64,000 nt of DNA, taken from Sphingomonas sp. PAMC26645 (GTDB lineage: Bacteria > Pseudomonadota > Alphaproteobacteria > Sphingomonadales > Sphingomonadaceae). Under the pieces are notes generated by a model that was not told the DNA's origin, did not search any database, and saw only the letters and a list, made by a program, of their open reading frames with translations. Shown here one piece after another: positions 56,750 to 64,000 of the stretch. Position 1 is the stretch's first letter; each line of letters starts with the position of its first letter. The position numbers and the translations under genes were made by a program. The stretch covers positions 4,110,001 to 4,174,000 of the forward strand of contig NZ_CP039249.1 of the NCBI RefSeq assembly GCF_004795835.1, given 5' to 3'.

Positions 56750-57019
56750 ATGACGATTACCGCTGAACGCAAGACCGAGCTCGTCAAGGAGCATTCGCGC
56801 GCCGAGGGTGACACCGGTTCGCCGGAAGTCCAGGTCGCGATCCTGACCGAGCGCATCAAGAACCTGACCGAGCATTTCAAGGGCCACAAGAAGGACAACC
56901 ACTCGCGTCGTGGTCTTCTCATGATGGTCAACAAGCGCCGGACGCTGCTGGACTATCTCCGTCACAAGGACGGCCAGCGCTACCTGGATCTGATCGCGAA
57001 GCTCGGTCTTCGCAAGTAA
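56750..57019 (+). CDS. rpsO: 30S ribosomal protein S15
   Basis: An 89-aa S15 of exact family length ([29 protein letters not shown]). It follows truB by 18 bp and is closed by a terminator before pnp, the conserved rpsO-pnp arrangement. Confidence 0.97.
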   Translation: MTITAERKTELVKEHSRAEGDTGSPEVQVAILTERIKNLTEHFKGHKKDNHSRRGLLMMVNKRRTLLDYLRHKDGQRYLDLIAKLGLRK

Positions 57020-57024
57020 CACGA

Positions 57025-57050
57025 ACGGCTCCCTTCGGGGGGCCGTTTTC
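57025..57050 (+). terminator. Intrinsic terminator between rpsO and pnp
   Basis: ACGGCTCCC-TTCG-GGGGGCCGT hairpin with a UUCG-type loop, followed by TTTTCG. Partial read-through into pnp is likely, as in other bacteria. Confidence 0.82.
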
Positions 57051-57211
57051 GTATATAGGGTTTTGATTCCGCGCATTTCGCGCGGAGGCAAACGCCAGGA
57101 CACAATTCGGTGCACTGGCAAGGAGCGACAACTCGCTCCACACCGCCGCGGGCCGGCTAAGCCCGCACATAGGCCCCGTTCGCATCTGGCGACCGGAGTG
57201 AAGGAAAAAGA
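57051..57211 (+). promoter_or_regulatory. Structured leader of pnp
   Basis: The 160-bp gap contains three hairpins: CCGCGC-ATTT-CGCGCGG near 57069, GGAGCG-ACAA-CTCGCTCC near 57121, and GCGGGC-CGGCTAA-GCCCGC near 57149. pnp leaders in enterobacteria are RNase III and PNPase targets; whether these hairpins serve that role is inference. Confidence 0.45.
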
Positions 57212-59629
57212 ATGTTCGATACCAAGACCGTAAGCGCCCAGTGGGGCGGCAAGACGCTGACGCTCGAGACCGGCCGCGTTGCGCGCCAGGCCAACGGCGC
57301 AGTCCTCGCCACCCTTGGCGAGACCGTCGTTCTGTGCGCCGTGACGGCTGCACGGACCGTCAAGGAAGGGCAGGATTTCTTCCCGCTCACCGTCCATTAC
57401 CAGGAGAAGTTCTCCGCGAGCGGCCGCATCCCCGGCGGCTTCTTCAAGCGTGAGCGCGGTGCGACCGAGAAGGAGACGCTGACCAGCCGTCTCATCGATC
57501 GCCCGATCCGCCCCCTCTTCCCAGAGGGTTTCTACAACGAGATCAACGTGATCTGCCAGGTTCTGTCGTATGACGGCGAGAACGAGCCGGACGTCCTGGC
57601 GATGGTCGCTGCATCGGCAGCCCTGACGATTTCGGGCGTGCCGTTCATGGGCCCGATCGGCGCAGCCCGCGTCGGTTACGTCGATGGCGCGTACATCCTC
57701 AACCCGACGCTGGAAGAAGCCAAGGCTGGCGATCTCGACCTCGTCGTCGCCGCCACCGGCCAGGCCGTGATGATGGTCGAATCGGAAGCCAAGGAGCTTT
57801 CGGAAGAGATCATGCTCGGCGCCGTGCAGTTCGCCCACAAGGCCTGCCGCGAAGCCGCCAACCTGATCATCGATCTGGCCGAAATGGCTGCCAAGGATCC
57901 TTGGGAAATGGCCGAGCAGGCTGATCTCTCGACCGCCAAGGACAAGCTGAAGAAGCTGATCGGCAAGGACATCGCAGCCGCCTACAAGGTGACCGACAAG
58001 TCCAAGCGTTCGGACCTGCTGAATGCGGCCCGCGCGAAGGGCAAGACCGCATTTGCGGACGCGTCGCCGCAGGACCAGATGGCAGCCGGCAAGCTGATGA
58101 AGAAGCTGGAGGCGGAGATCGTCCGCGGCGCCATCCTCAAGGACGGCACCCGCATCGACGGTCGCACCACCACGCAGATCCGTCCGATCGAGGCTATGGT
58201 GCATTTCCTCCCGCGTACGCACGGGTCTGCCCTGTTCACGCGCGGCGAGACGCAGTCGATCTGCACCACCACGCTCGGCACGCGTGACGCAGAGCAGATG
58301 ATCGACGGCCTGAATGGTCTGTCGTATGAAAACTTCATGCTGCACTACAACTTCCCTCCCTATTCGGTTGGTGAAGTCGGTCGCTTCGGTGCGCCGGGTC
58401 GTCGCGAAGTCGGTCACGGCAAGCTCGCATGGCGCGCGCTGCACCCGGTGCTGCCGACCAAGGAAGAGTTCCCGTACACGATCCGCGTCCTGTCGGACAT
58501 CACGGAGAGCAACGGTTCGTCGTCGATGGCGACGGTCTGCGGCGGTTCGCTGAGCATGATGGATGCGGGCGTTCCGCTGAAGCGTCCGGTGTCGGGCATC
58601 GCGATGGGCCTGATCCTCGAAGGCAAGAACTTCGCGGTTCTGTCGGACATCCTCGGCGACGAGGATCACCTCGGCGACATGGACTTCAAGGTCGCTGGCA
58701 CGTCCGAGGGCATCACCACGATGCAGATGGACATCAAGATCGCCGGCATCACCGAAGAGATCATGGGCAAGGCGCTGGCGCAGGCCAAGGAAGGCCGCGC
58801 GCACATCCTGGGCGAGATGGCCAAGGCACTCGACCACACCCGTGAGGAGCTGTCGGCGCACGCACCGCGCATCGAGAGCTTCCAGATCGACAAGTCGAAG
58901 ATCCGTGAAGTCATCGGCACCGGCGGCAAGGTGATCCGCGAGATCGTCGCGCAGACCGGCGCCAAGGTCGACATCGACGACGAGGGCGTGATCAAGGTGT
59001 CGTCGTCCGACCCCGCGCAGATCGAAGCCGCGATCAATTGGATCAAGGGCCTCGTCGAGGAAGCCGAAGTCGGCAAGGTCTATGACGGCAAGGTCGTCAA
59101 CCTGGTCGATTTCGGGGCGTTCGTGAACTTCATGGGTGGCAAGGACGGTCTCGTCCACGTGTCCGAAATCAAGAACGAGCGCGTCGAGAAGGTGTCTGAC
59201 GCTCTGACCGAAGGCCAGGAGGTCAAGGTCAAGGTTCTCGAGATCGATCCGCGCGGCAAGGTTCGCCTGTCGATGCGTGTCGTCGACCAGACGACCGGCG
59301 AAGAGCTTGAGGACACGCGTCCTGCTCGTGAACCGCGCGAAGGCGGTGACCGTGGTCCGCGCGGCCCGCGTCGTGATGGCGATGGCGGTCGTGATGCTGG
59401 CGGCAACGGTGGCGGTCGTGGCCCGCGCGGCGAAGGCGGCGGCGGTGACCGTGGTCCGCGCGGTCCGCGTCGTGATGGCGATGGTGGCCGTGACGCTGGC
59501 GGCAACGGCGGTGGCCGTGGTCCGCGTCGTGACGGCGGTGGTAACGGCGGCGGCGAGCGCGCTGCACGCACCGACGGCGACAAGGCTCCCGAGTTCGCTC
59601 CGGCATTCCTGACGGGCGATCGCGACTAA
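57212..59629 (+). CDS. pnp: Polyribonucleotide nucleotidyltransferase (PNPase)
   Basis: An 805-aa phosphorolytic 3'-5' exoribonuclease. Two RNase PH domains (residues about 1-220 and 310-545) flank an all-helical domain. KH ([11 protein letters not shown], near 570) and S1 ([15 protein letters not shown], near 625) domains follow. After residue about 705 there is a Gly/Arg/Asp-rich tail of about 100 residues with a 33-residue tandem repeat ([19 protein letters not shown]), longer than in E. coli. AAGGAAAAAG precedes the ATG. Confidence 0.97.
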   Translation: MFDTKTVSAQWGGKTLTLETGRVARQANGAVLATLGETVVLCAVTAARTVKEGQDFFPLTVHYQEKFSASGRIPGGFFKRERGATEKETLTSRLIDRPIRPLFPEGFYNEINVICQVLSYDGENEPDVLAMVAASAALTISGVPFMGPIGAARVGYVDGAYILNPTLEEAKAGDLDLVVAATGQAVMMVESEAKELSEEIMLGAVQFAHKACREAANLIIDLAEMAAKDPWEMAEQADLSTAKDKLKKLIGKDIAAAYKVTDKSKRSDLLNAARAKGKTAFADASPQDQMAAGKLMKKLEAEIVRGAILKDGTRIDGRTTTQIRPIEAMVHFLPRTHGSALFTRGETQSICTTTLGTRDAEQMIDGLNGLSYENFMLHYNFPPYSVGEVGRFGAPGRREVGHGKLAWRALHPVLPTKEEFPYTIRVLSDITESNGSSSMATVCGGSLSMMDAGVPLKRPVSGIAMGLILEGKNFAVLSDILGDEDHLGDMDFKVAGTSEGITTMQMDIKIAGITEEIMGKALAQAKEGRAHILGEMAKALDHTREELSAHAPRIESFQIDKSKIREVIGTGGKVIREIVAQTGAKVDIDDEGVIKVSSSDPAQIEAAINWIKGLVEEAEVGKVYDGKVVNLVDFGAFVNFMGGKDGLVHVSEIKNERVEKVSDALTEGQEVKVKVLEIDPRGKVRLSMRVVDQTTGEELEDTRPAREPREGGDRGPRGPRRDGDGGRDAGGNGGGRGPRGEGGGGDRGPRGPRRDGDGGRDAGGNGGGRGPRRDGGGNGGGERAARTDGDKAPEFAPAFLTGDRD
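59345..59544. repeat. 99-bp tandem repeat in the pnp 3' end
   Basis: Two successive 99-bp units starting GGTGACCGTGGTCCGCGCGG at 59345 and 59444, encoding the Gly/Arg-rich tail. Differences between units are mostly synonymous. Confidence 0.8.
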
Positions 59630-59656
59630 GCCTTCGCGGCCTAATGGCGAATGATG

Positions 59657-59684
59657 AAGGGGCTCGGGAAACCGGGCCCCTTTC
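59657..59684 (+). terminator. Intrinsic terminator of pnp
   Basis: AAGGGGCTCGGG-AAA-CCGGGCCCCTT hairpin followed by TCTC, about 30 bp after the pnp stop. Confidence 0.82.
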
Positions 59685-59735
59685 TCATGTCAGGCTCGCT
59701 CTGCCCCGTTATGCCTTGAGAACATGACTTATATT

Positions 59736-59760
59736 GGAACGGAGCGGCATGCCGGATGTT
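59736..59760 (+). promoter_or_regulatory. Possible EcfG-type promoter at the response regulator
   Basis: GGAAC at 59736-59740, N16, TGTT at 59757-59760: one mismatch from consensus. If used, transcription would begin near 59768, just before an in-frame ATG at 59770, giving a leaderless mRNA and a shorter protein. Confidence 0.3.
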
Positions 59761-60129
59761 CGAACCGATATGAATGCCATTGCGAAGTCCGTTATCCTCG
59801 TCGTCGATGACGATGCCCTTGTCCGGGTCCATTCCAACCTCGCGCTGGAGGATGCCGGCTATGAAGTCGTCGAAGCCAGCAACGCGGCCGATGCCCTGGC
59901 GAAGCTCGAAGAGCGGCCAGATATCGCCGCGCTGTTTACCGATGTTCGCATGCCGGGAGCTCTAAACGGCATCGACCTCGCCAATGCTGTGCACGCGCAA
60001 CGCCCTGATATCGCGATCCTGGTCACGTCGGGTGCCGACAACGGCACGACTGCCGCGCTGCCCAAGGCCGCGCGGTTCGTACAAAAGCCTTATACCGGCG
60101 CACAACTCAGCAAGCTTTTACAACTCTGA
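59749..60129 (+). CDS. Single-domain response regulator
   Basis: A 126-aa stand-alone receiver. The acidic pair VVDDDALVR, the phospho-acceptor Asp in LFTDVRMPG, Thr/Ser in VTSG and Lys in FVQKPY are all present. No output domain follows. ATG 59749 has GGAG at a good distance; ATG 59770 (MNAIAKSVILVVDD) is an alternative. Such receivers serve in phosphorelays, including the general stress response of sphingomonads; the partner kinase is not identifiable. Confidence 0.85.
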   Translation: MPDVRTDMNAIAKSVILVVDDDALVRVHSNLALEDAGYEVVEASNAADALAKLEERPDIAALFTDVRMPGALNGIDLANAVHAQRPDIAILVTSGADNGTTAALPKAARFVQKPYTGAQLSKLLQL

Positions 60130-60266
60130 GCGGTTAACGGACTGGAAGAGTATTCAGGATCTTACATCTACTAGGCTAGGCAGTCTTCATTCGTCATGAG
60201 TATTGCCCGTTATCAGTATTAGGGCCATCGTCCGTCGCTCGAGCATCGACTCGCGGGGGCGGTCCA

Positions 60267-60998
60267 ATGGCATCGTTAAATAGTGTACGGCCTGCGCAAC
60301 GGAATGTCGTCGCGAGCGAGCGTCGCTTCTTCCTCGGCATGGCGATAGCGATCGCCGTCACGGTGATCTTCGGGTTCACGCTGAATGCCGCGCGGATGAA
60401 TTGGACGTTTCTCGAACTGCCTTTGCAAGTTCATCTGCATGCCGCCGCCTTCCTGGCGTGGATCATTCTCTACGTCGTGCAGAACTGGCTGGTCGTTCGG
60501 GGATCGATCACTTGGCATCGACAACTCGGCGTACTCGGCGCCGTTATTGCAGCGTCGATGGTCGTACTGGGCATCGTCACCACAGTCGCAGCGATCCAGC
60601 AGCACCGCGTACCGCCGTTCTTCCCGCCTGGGATCTTCCTCGTGCTCGACGTGCTGGGCGTGCTCGGCTTTGGTATCCTGACCGCCTGGGCGATCGCGCT
60701 GCGGAAGCAGGCTGCGTGGCACAAGCGTCTGATGCTGTGTGGCACGATCCTGGTCATGTCGCCGGCGCTGGGGCGAATCCTGCCAATGCCGCTGCTGGGT
60801 CAGTTCGCGCCGCTTGCGGTGTTCGCGTCGATGGCGGCGTACGTCATCGCGGGAATGATCTTCGACCTGCGCCTGCGCGGGAAGATACATCCGGCCTATT
60901 ATTGGGGTGGCGCCGTGTTGGTCGTTACCAACGTGCTGGTCGGTCCGCTCGGCTTCAGCCCGCCAGTGCTGCAGCTGGTCGAGCGCCTTGCCGCGTGA
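60267..60998 (+). CDS. Uncharacterised multi-pass membrane protein
   Basis: A 243-aa protein with about seven hydrophobic helices. Conserved-looking features are histidines in or next to helices (QVHLHAAAFLAWI, TWHRQLGVLG, AWHKRLMLCGTI), which might bind haem or metal, but this is speculative. It is not preceded by a strong ribosome site. I do not recognise a named family. Confidence 0.7.
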   Translation: MASLNSVRPAQRNVVASERRFFLGMAIAIAVTVIFGFTLNAARMNWTFLELPLQVHLHAAAFLAWIILYVVQNWLVVRGSITWHRQLGVLGAVIAASMVVLGIVTTVAAIQQHRVPPFFPPGIFLVLDVLGVLGFGILTAWAIALRKQAAWHKRLMLCGTILVMSPALGRILPMPLLGQFAPLAVFASMAAYVIAGMIFDLRLRGKIHPAYYWGGAVLVVTNVLVGPLGFSPPVLQLVERLAA

Positions 60999-61026
60999 TC
61001 GGGCTGCGTAGTCGGCGCTAATATCG

Positions 61027-61094
61027 GGTTAGTGGGGAGCTTCTGTTGCTCGGTGCCCCCCGTACCGCCGGTGTCCACTTCTGTTGCCCGGTGT
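61027..61094. repeat. Short direct repeat CTTCTGTTGCYCGGTG
   Basis: The 16-base sequence occurs twice about 48 bp apart, near 61031 and 61079, just beyond the 3' end of ssrA. Its role is unknown. Confidence 0.45.
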
Positions 61095-61109
61095 GGCCCG
61101 AACCGCGCT

Positions 61110-61386
61110 TTCGTCCGTATAACTTAGGTCGTTAGACCGTCAGTTATGCGGCAATTGCGAGTGCTTCGTTATCGTTGGCACTTGTGTATGGGCCGTTGCG
61201 GTGGTCCCATTCCGAGCGAAACATAGCGTCGTTGAACACACGTCGATCCTAGTTCGACCCCGTCATCGTCCCCCTCTTGCGAAGAGGGCGGTGGTGGAGT
61301 CGCCGGGTACTGCCCCCGGGTCCGCTGTGTCTATGACACGCCACGGTTTATCGCCATAGCCGCCAAGAGAAGATTCCCCCGACGGC
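61110..61386 (-). ncRNA. ssrA: tmRNA, circularly permuted two-piece form
   Basis: On the minus strand the acceptor piece comes first and ends CGACTCC-A-CCA (CCA at 61294-61292). A spacer hairpin (CCGCCCTCTTCGCAAGAGGG...) follows. The coding piece begins GGGGTCG at 61261; it pairs with CGACTCC, including a G3-U wobble like the tRNA-Ala identity pair. The tag frame at 61179-61144 reads ANDNEALAIAA then TAA. This is the permuted gene order known from alphaproteobacteria, where the spacer is removed to give two RNAs. The outer ends are approximate. Confidence 0.9.
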
Positions 61387-61392
61387 AAGACC

Positions 61393-61421
61393 AATATAGG
61401 GGGGCCGCATCGATCTGAAAA
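61393..61421 (-). promoter_or_regulatory. ssrA promoter
   Basis: On the minus strand, -35 TTTTCA (61421-61416), a 17-base spacer, and -10 TATATT (61398-61393). It would start transcription near 61386, just ahead of the acceptor piece. Confidence 0.6.
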
Positions 61422-61546
61422 GCCCGGCCAAATGAAAAGACTGGCGGGGTGGCTGCGCTCCCCCGGATAAATCTCCGATGGGTTAGCACACAGCGTGCCA
61501 AACCGCCTTTCGCTCGCCACAAAGCGCGTGCATAGCAACCTGCATT

Positions 61547-61978
61547 ATGTTGACGCAGCGCTCCCGCTACGCGCTCCGCGCGATGATCTTCCTTGGCGGT
61601 GCCCCCGTCGGTGGCCCTCCCATCCCGATGACGCGGATCGCCGCCGAGGCGAACGTGCCACGCAAATTCCTCGAGCTGATCCTCGCCGACCTGCGCGAGT
61701 CCGGTCTGCTCCACAGCCATCGCGGCAAGATGGGCGGCTACCGCCTGTCGCGGCCGAGCCACCTGATTTCGCTTGGCGAGATCATCCGGATCATCGAGGG
61801 CCCGCTGGCGCTGGTGCCGTGCGTGAGCCGGACTGCGTACCGGCCATGCCTCGATTGCAAGAGCGAGGCCGACTGCGCGATCCGGTTCGCAATGATGCGG
61901 GTGCGGGACGAGACTGCGCGGATTCTGGATGGGACCAGCTTGGCGGATGCGAACGCCGAGGAACTGGTAGCGGCGTAG
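61547..61978 (+). CDS. Rrf2 family transcriptional regulator
   Basis: A 143-aa Rrf2-type regulator with an N-terminal winged helix (MLTQRSRYALRAM; IAAEANVPRKFLELIL; GGYRLSRP). Cys92, Cys101, Cys104 and Cys110 could ligate an Fe-S cluster, as in IscR, RirA or NsrR, but the C-x8-C-x2-C-x5-C spacing does not settle which. No iron-sulfur assembly genes lie nearby. Confidence 0.88.
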   Translation: MLTQRSRYALRAMIFLGGAPVGGPPIPMTRIAAEANVPRKFLELILADLRESGLLHSHRGKMGGYRLSRPSHLISLGEIIRIIEGPLALVPCVSRTAYRPCLDCKSEADCAIRFAMMRVRDETARILDGTSLADANAEELVAA

Positions 61979-61984
61979 GCTTTT

Positions 61985-62117
61985 CCTTCTCCCCTAGGGG
62001 AGAAGGTGGCGCGGCAGCGTCGGATGAGGGGGAGTTGGGATGCGCTCCCGAGCCTCAAGCCCCTCACCCTTCCGTCGCCTACGGCTCCTCCCTCCCTCTC
62101 CCCGACGGGGAGAAGGA
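61985..62117. repeat. Palindromic repeat (CTCCCC-GGGGAG type)
   Basis: CCTTCTCCCCTAGGGGAGAA at the left and CTCTCCCCGACGGGGAGAAG at the right, with GGATGAGGGGGAG / CCCCTCACCC inside, closely matching the composite at 10277. It separates the convergent Rrf2 and mscL genes. Confidence 0.65.
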
Positions 62118-62125
62118 CCAAGCGA

Positions 62126-62596
62126 TCACCCCCGCGCCTTCAACTCGTCGCGGATTTCGCGGAGCAGCGCGATTTCGACCGGCTCGGGCGCAGGCGCGAC
62201 GGCCACCGCCTCTTCCTCACGCTTCAACCGCGCCGTCTCGCGCTCGATCAGCGCCGCCGTCCGATTCACCACGCGCAGGATCATGAAGATGATACCCGCG
62301 ACGATCACGAAATTGACCAGCTGCGTCGCGAACGCGCCATAGCCGAGCAGTGGCACGCCAGCCTTCTTCAACGCCGCGTAGTCGCTGAGCGAGCCGACGT
62401 AGTTCGCCGGCACCGGCCCCATCCGCCAGAAATAGCTCGAGAAATCGAGCCCGCCGAAGATCTTGCCGATCACCGGCATCAGCACGTCGTCGGTCAGCGA
62501 CGTGACGATCTTGCCGAACGCCGCCCCGATGATCACCGCGATGGCGAGATCCAGCACGTTGCCGCGCATGATGAACGCCTTGAATTCCTTGAGCAT
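62126..62596 (-). CDS. mscL: Large-conductance mechanosensitive channel
   Basis: A 156-aa pentameric channel subunit that opens under membrane tension to release solutes. Its start is MLKEFKAFIMRGNVLDLAIAVIIG. TM1 carries the constriction segment, TM2 is VNFVIVAGIIFMILRVV, and a charged C-terminal helix follows. I chose ATG 62596 with GAAGGGGG upstream. Confidence 0.95.
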   Translation of the reverse strand: MLKEFKAFIMRGNVLDLAIAVIIGAAFGKIVTSLTDDVLMPVIGKIFGGLDFSSYFWRMGPVPANYVGSLSDYAALKKAGVPLLGYGAFATQLVNFVIVAGIIFMILRVVNRTAALIERETARLKREEEAVAVAPAPEPVEIALLREIRDELKARG

Positions 62597-62698
62597 GTCG
62601 CCCCCTTCTACTGTAGCCAACAGGCTAGCCACCGATTTCGGTTTCGCCAACCCTGCCGACTGTCCTATGGGGGTGACACAGGTATTCAGGAGAGCCCC

Positions 62699-63298
62699 AT
62701 GTCGTCACGTGCCACCATTCTTCGCGGAACCGCTGCCGTTGCACTCGCCGCGAGCCTCGCCGGCTGCGGGATCAACAGCATTCCGACCGCCGAGGAAAAC
62801 GTGAAGGCACGCTGGGCAGACGTCCAGAACGACTATCAGCGCCGCGCCGACCTGATCCCCAACCTCGTCGCGACGGTGAAGGCTGCCGGCGCGCAGGAAA
62901 AGAGCATCCTGGTCGAAGTGACGCAGGCGCGCGCCGCCGCGAACACCGTGCAGGTGTCGGGCGACGACCTGACCGATCCCGCCAAGATCGCGCAGTTCTC
63001 GCGCGTCCAGGGTGCCGTCGGGCTGTCGCTCCAGCGGTTGCAGGAGGCGTATCCTGAGCTGAAGAGCCAGGCCAACTACACCACGCTGATGAGCCAGCTC
63101 GAGGGCACCGAGAACCGCATCACGATCGCACGGCGCGATTACAACGGCGCGGTGCAGGCGTATAACACCAAGATCCGTACCTTCCCCGACGCGGTCGGCG
63201 CGAAGATCTTCTATGGCGCCAAGCCGATGGTGCCGTTCGCGGCGACCACGCCGGGCGCCGAGACCGCGCCGACGGTGAACTTCGGCAACGCGAGCTGA
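62699..63298 (+). CDS. LemA family lipoprotein
   Basis: A 199-aa LemA-family protein. The signal peptide ends with a lipobox SLAGC (Cys23). The helical core has WADVQNDYQRRADLIPNLV and the ENRITIARRDYNGAVQAYN motif typical of LemA. The start at 62699 follows CAGGAGAG. The adjacent TPM-domain gene is the common partner of lemA in many genomes; the joint function is not established. Confidence 0.9.
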   Translation: MSSRATILRGTAAVALAASLAGCGINSIPTAEENVKARWADVQNDYQRRADLIPNLVATVKAAGAQEKSILVEVTQARAAANTVQVSGDDLTDPAKIAQFSRVQGAVGLSLQRLQEAYPELKSQANYTTLMSQLEGTENRITIARRDYNGAVQAYNTKIRTFPDAVGAKIFYGAKPMVPFAATTPGAETAPTVNFGNAS

Positions 63299-63308
63299 TC
63301 CGAGCATT

Positions 63309-64000
63309 ATGCTCCGCCATCTCCTGACGCTGGCGTTCGCGGTGCTGCTGGGAAGCAATGCTGCGACCGCGCAGACGCTTCCGAAGTTCACCGGCTTCGT
63401 CGTCGATGCGGCCAACGTCATCCCGCCCGATCAGGAAGCGGCGCTGACCAAGCGGCTCGACGACCTGCAAAAGACGACCGGCAACCAGCTGGTCGTCGCG
63501 ACGGTGCCCGATCTCGAAGGCTATCCGATCGAGGATTACGGCAATCGCCTGATTCGAAGCTGGGGCGTCGGGCTGAAGGACGCGAACAACGGCGCGATCC
63601 TGCTGGTCGCGCCAAACGACCGGAAGGTGCGGATCGAGGTCGGCTATGGCCTGGAGCCGGTGCTGACCGACGCGCTCTCCAGCATCGTCATCAACCAGCA
63701 GATCCTGCCGCGCTTCAAGGCGGGCGACATCCCCGGCGGTATCGTCGCGGGCACGAACGCCGTGGCGGACCAGCTCGCGCTGCCCGATGCGGAGGCGCGC
63801 GCGAAGGTGACGGCGGCAGCGGCGGAGTATGACAAGACGCATCGTCGTTCGAACTCAGGCGGCGGCGGCGTGCCGATCGGGCTCATCTTCTTCGGCATCG
63901 TGCTGGCGGCGATCGTCATTCCGATGATCTCGCGGCGCGCGGGCGGCAAGCATTACGTCGATGGCGGCAGCCGCGGCGGTGGCAGCGGCGCCTTGCCGAT
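63309..64000 (+). CDS. TPM domain protein (YgcG family), truncated by window end
   Basis: A partial frame of 230 codons open at the window edge. A signal peptide (to ATAQT, about residue 22) is followed by a TPM domain (residues about 25-165; NVIPPDQEAALTKRLDDL, WGVGLKDANNGAILLVAPND, VRIEVGYGLEPVLTD). A transmembrane helix (IGLIFFGIVLAAIVIPMI) and the start of a Gly/Ser-rich tail follow. Such proteins are membrane-anchored in the periplasm; the role is unclear. It begins 10 bp after lemA. Confidence 0.88.
   Translation, partial: MLRHLLTLAFAVLLGSNAATAQTLPKFTGFVVDAANVIPPDQEAALTKRLDDLQKTTGNQLVVATVPDLEGYPIEDYGNRLIRSWGVGLKDANNGAILLVAPNDRKVRIEVGYGLEPVLTDALSSIVINQQILPRFKAGDIPGGIVAGTNAVADQLALPDAEARAKVTAAAAEYDKTHRRSNSGGGGVPIGLIFFGIVLAAIVIPMISRRAGGKHYVDGGSRGGGSGALP

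Overview
The window looks like chromosomal core DNA from a sphingomonad (Sphingomonadales, Alphaproteobacteria), most likely Sphingomonas itself. The DNA is GC-rich and almost fully coding. A serine palmitoyltransferase has the same length (420 aa) and the same active-site numbering (H159, D231, H234, K265) as I recall for the Sphingomonas paucimobilis enzyme. The tmRNA gene is circularly permuted, as in alphaproteobacteria. GGAAC-N16-CGTT sites of the alphaproteobacterial general stress response (EcfG) type are present. The strain cannot be named from the sequence alone.

Layout. (1) 0.1-12.3 kb, minus strand: rpsB-tsf-pyrH-frr-uppS-cdsA-dxr-rseP-bamA-skp-fabZ-rpmE, the classical translation/isoprenoid/outer-membrane assembly string, mostly joined by ATGA or GTGA overlaps. 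The lipid A genes lpxD and lpxA that usually flank fabZ are absent. (2) 12.6-28.4 kb: a small stress-type membrane protein, psd-pssA (phospholipids), icd, a KefB-like antiporter, an acyl-CoA synthetase, dnaE, an HdeD-like protein behind a consensus EcfG promoter, glutathione peroxidase, a GNAT enzyme, lolD-lolC/E and rsgA. (3) 28.5-34.9 kb: tRNA-Ser(CGA), hspQ, rplU-rpmA, a GNAT enzyme, a diiron-type hydrolase divergent from a TetR regulator, obgE and proB. (4) 35-42 kb: a sphingolipid block (ketoreductase of CerR type, dedicated acyl carrier protein, serine palmitoyltransferase), then a CHASE3 hybrid histidine kinase and lptF-lptG. (5) 42-47.2 kb: gloA-gloB, two tandem paralogous cysteine-containing secreted proteins, enoyl-CoA hydratase, two tandem hotdog thioesterases and a PQQ-type sugar dehydrogenase. 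(6) 47.4-59.6 kb, plus strand: rimP-nusA-(4-oxalocrotonate tautomerase)-ylxR-infB-rbfA-(vapBC-like pair)-tdk-truB-rpsO-pnp, a nusA-infB operon carrying several unusual insertions. (7) 59.7-64 kb: response regulator, membrane protein, permuted two-piece ssrA (minus strand), Rrf2 regulator, mscL, lemA and a TPM-domain protein cut by the window end.

A theme across the window is short palindromic repeats of at least six families. One family forms ~105-bp paired inverted repeats (REPIN-like). Two genes, ylxR and truB, appear to have absorbed such elements in frame, giving extra protein segments. Biologically, sphingolipid synthesis, Lpt and Bam/Lol components and the missing lpx genes fit the sphingomonad outer membrane, in which glycosphingolipids replace lipopolysaccharide.

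All calls come from reading the sequence by eye. No database search, structure prediction or alignment program was run.
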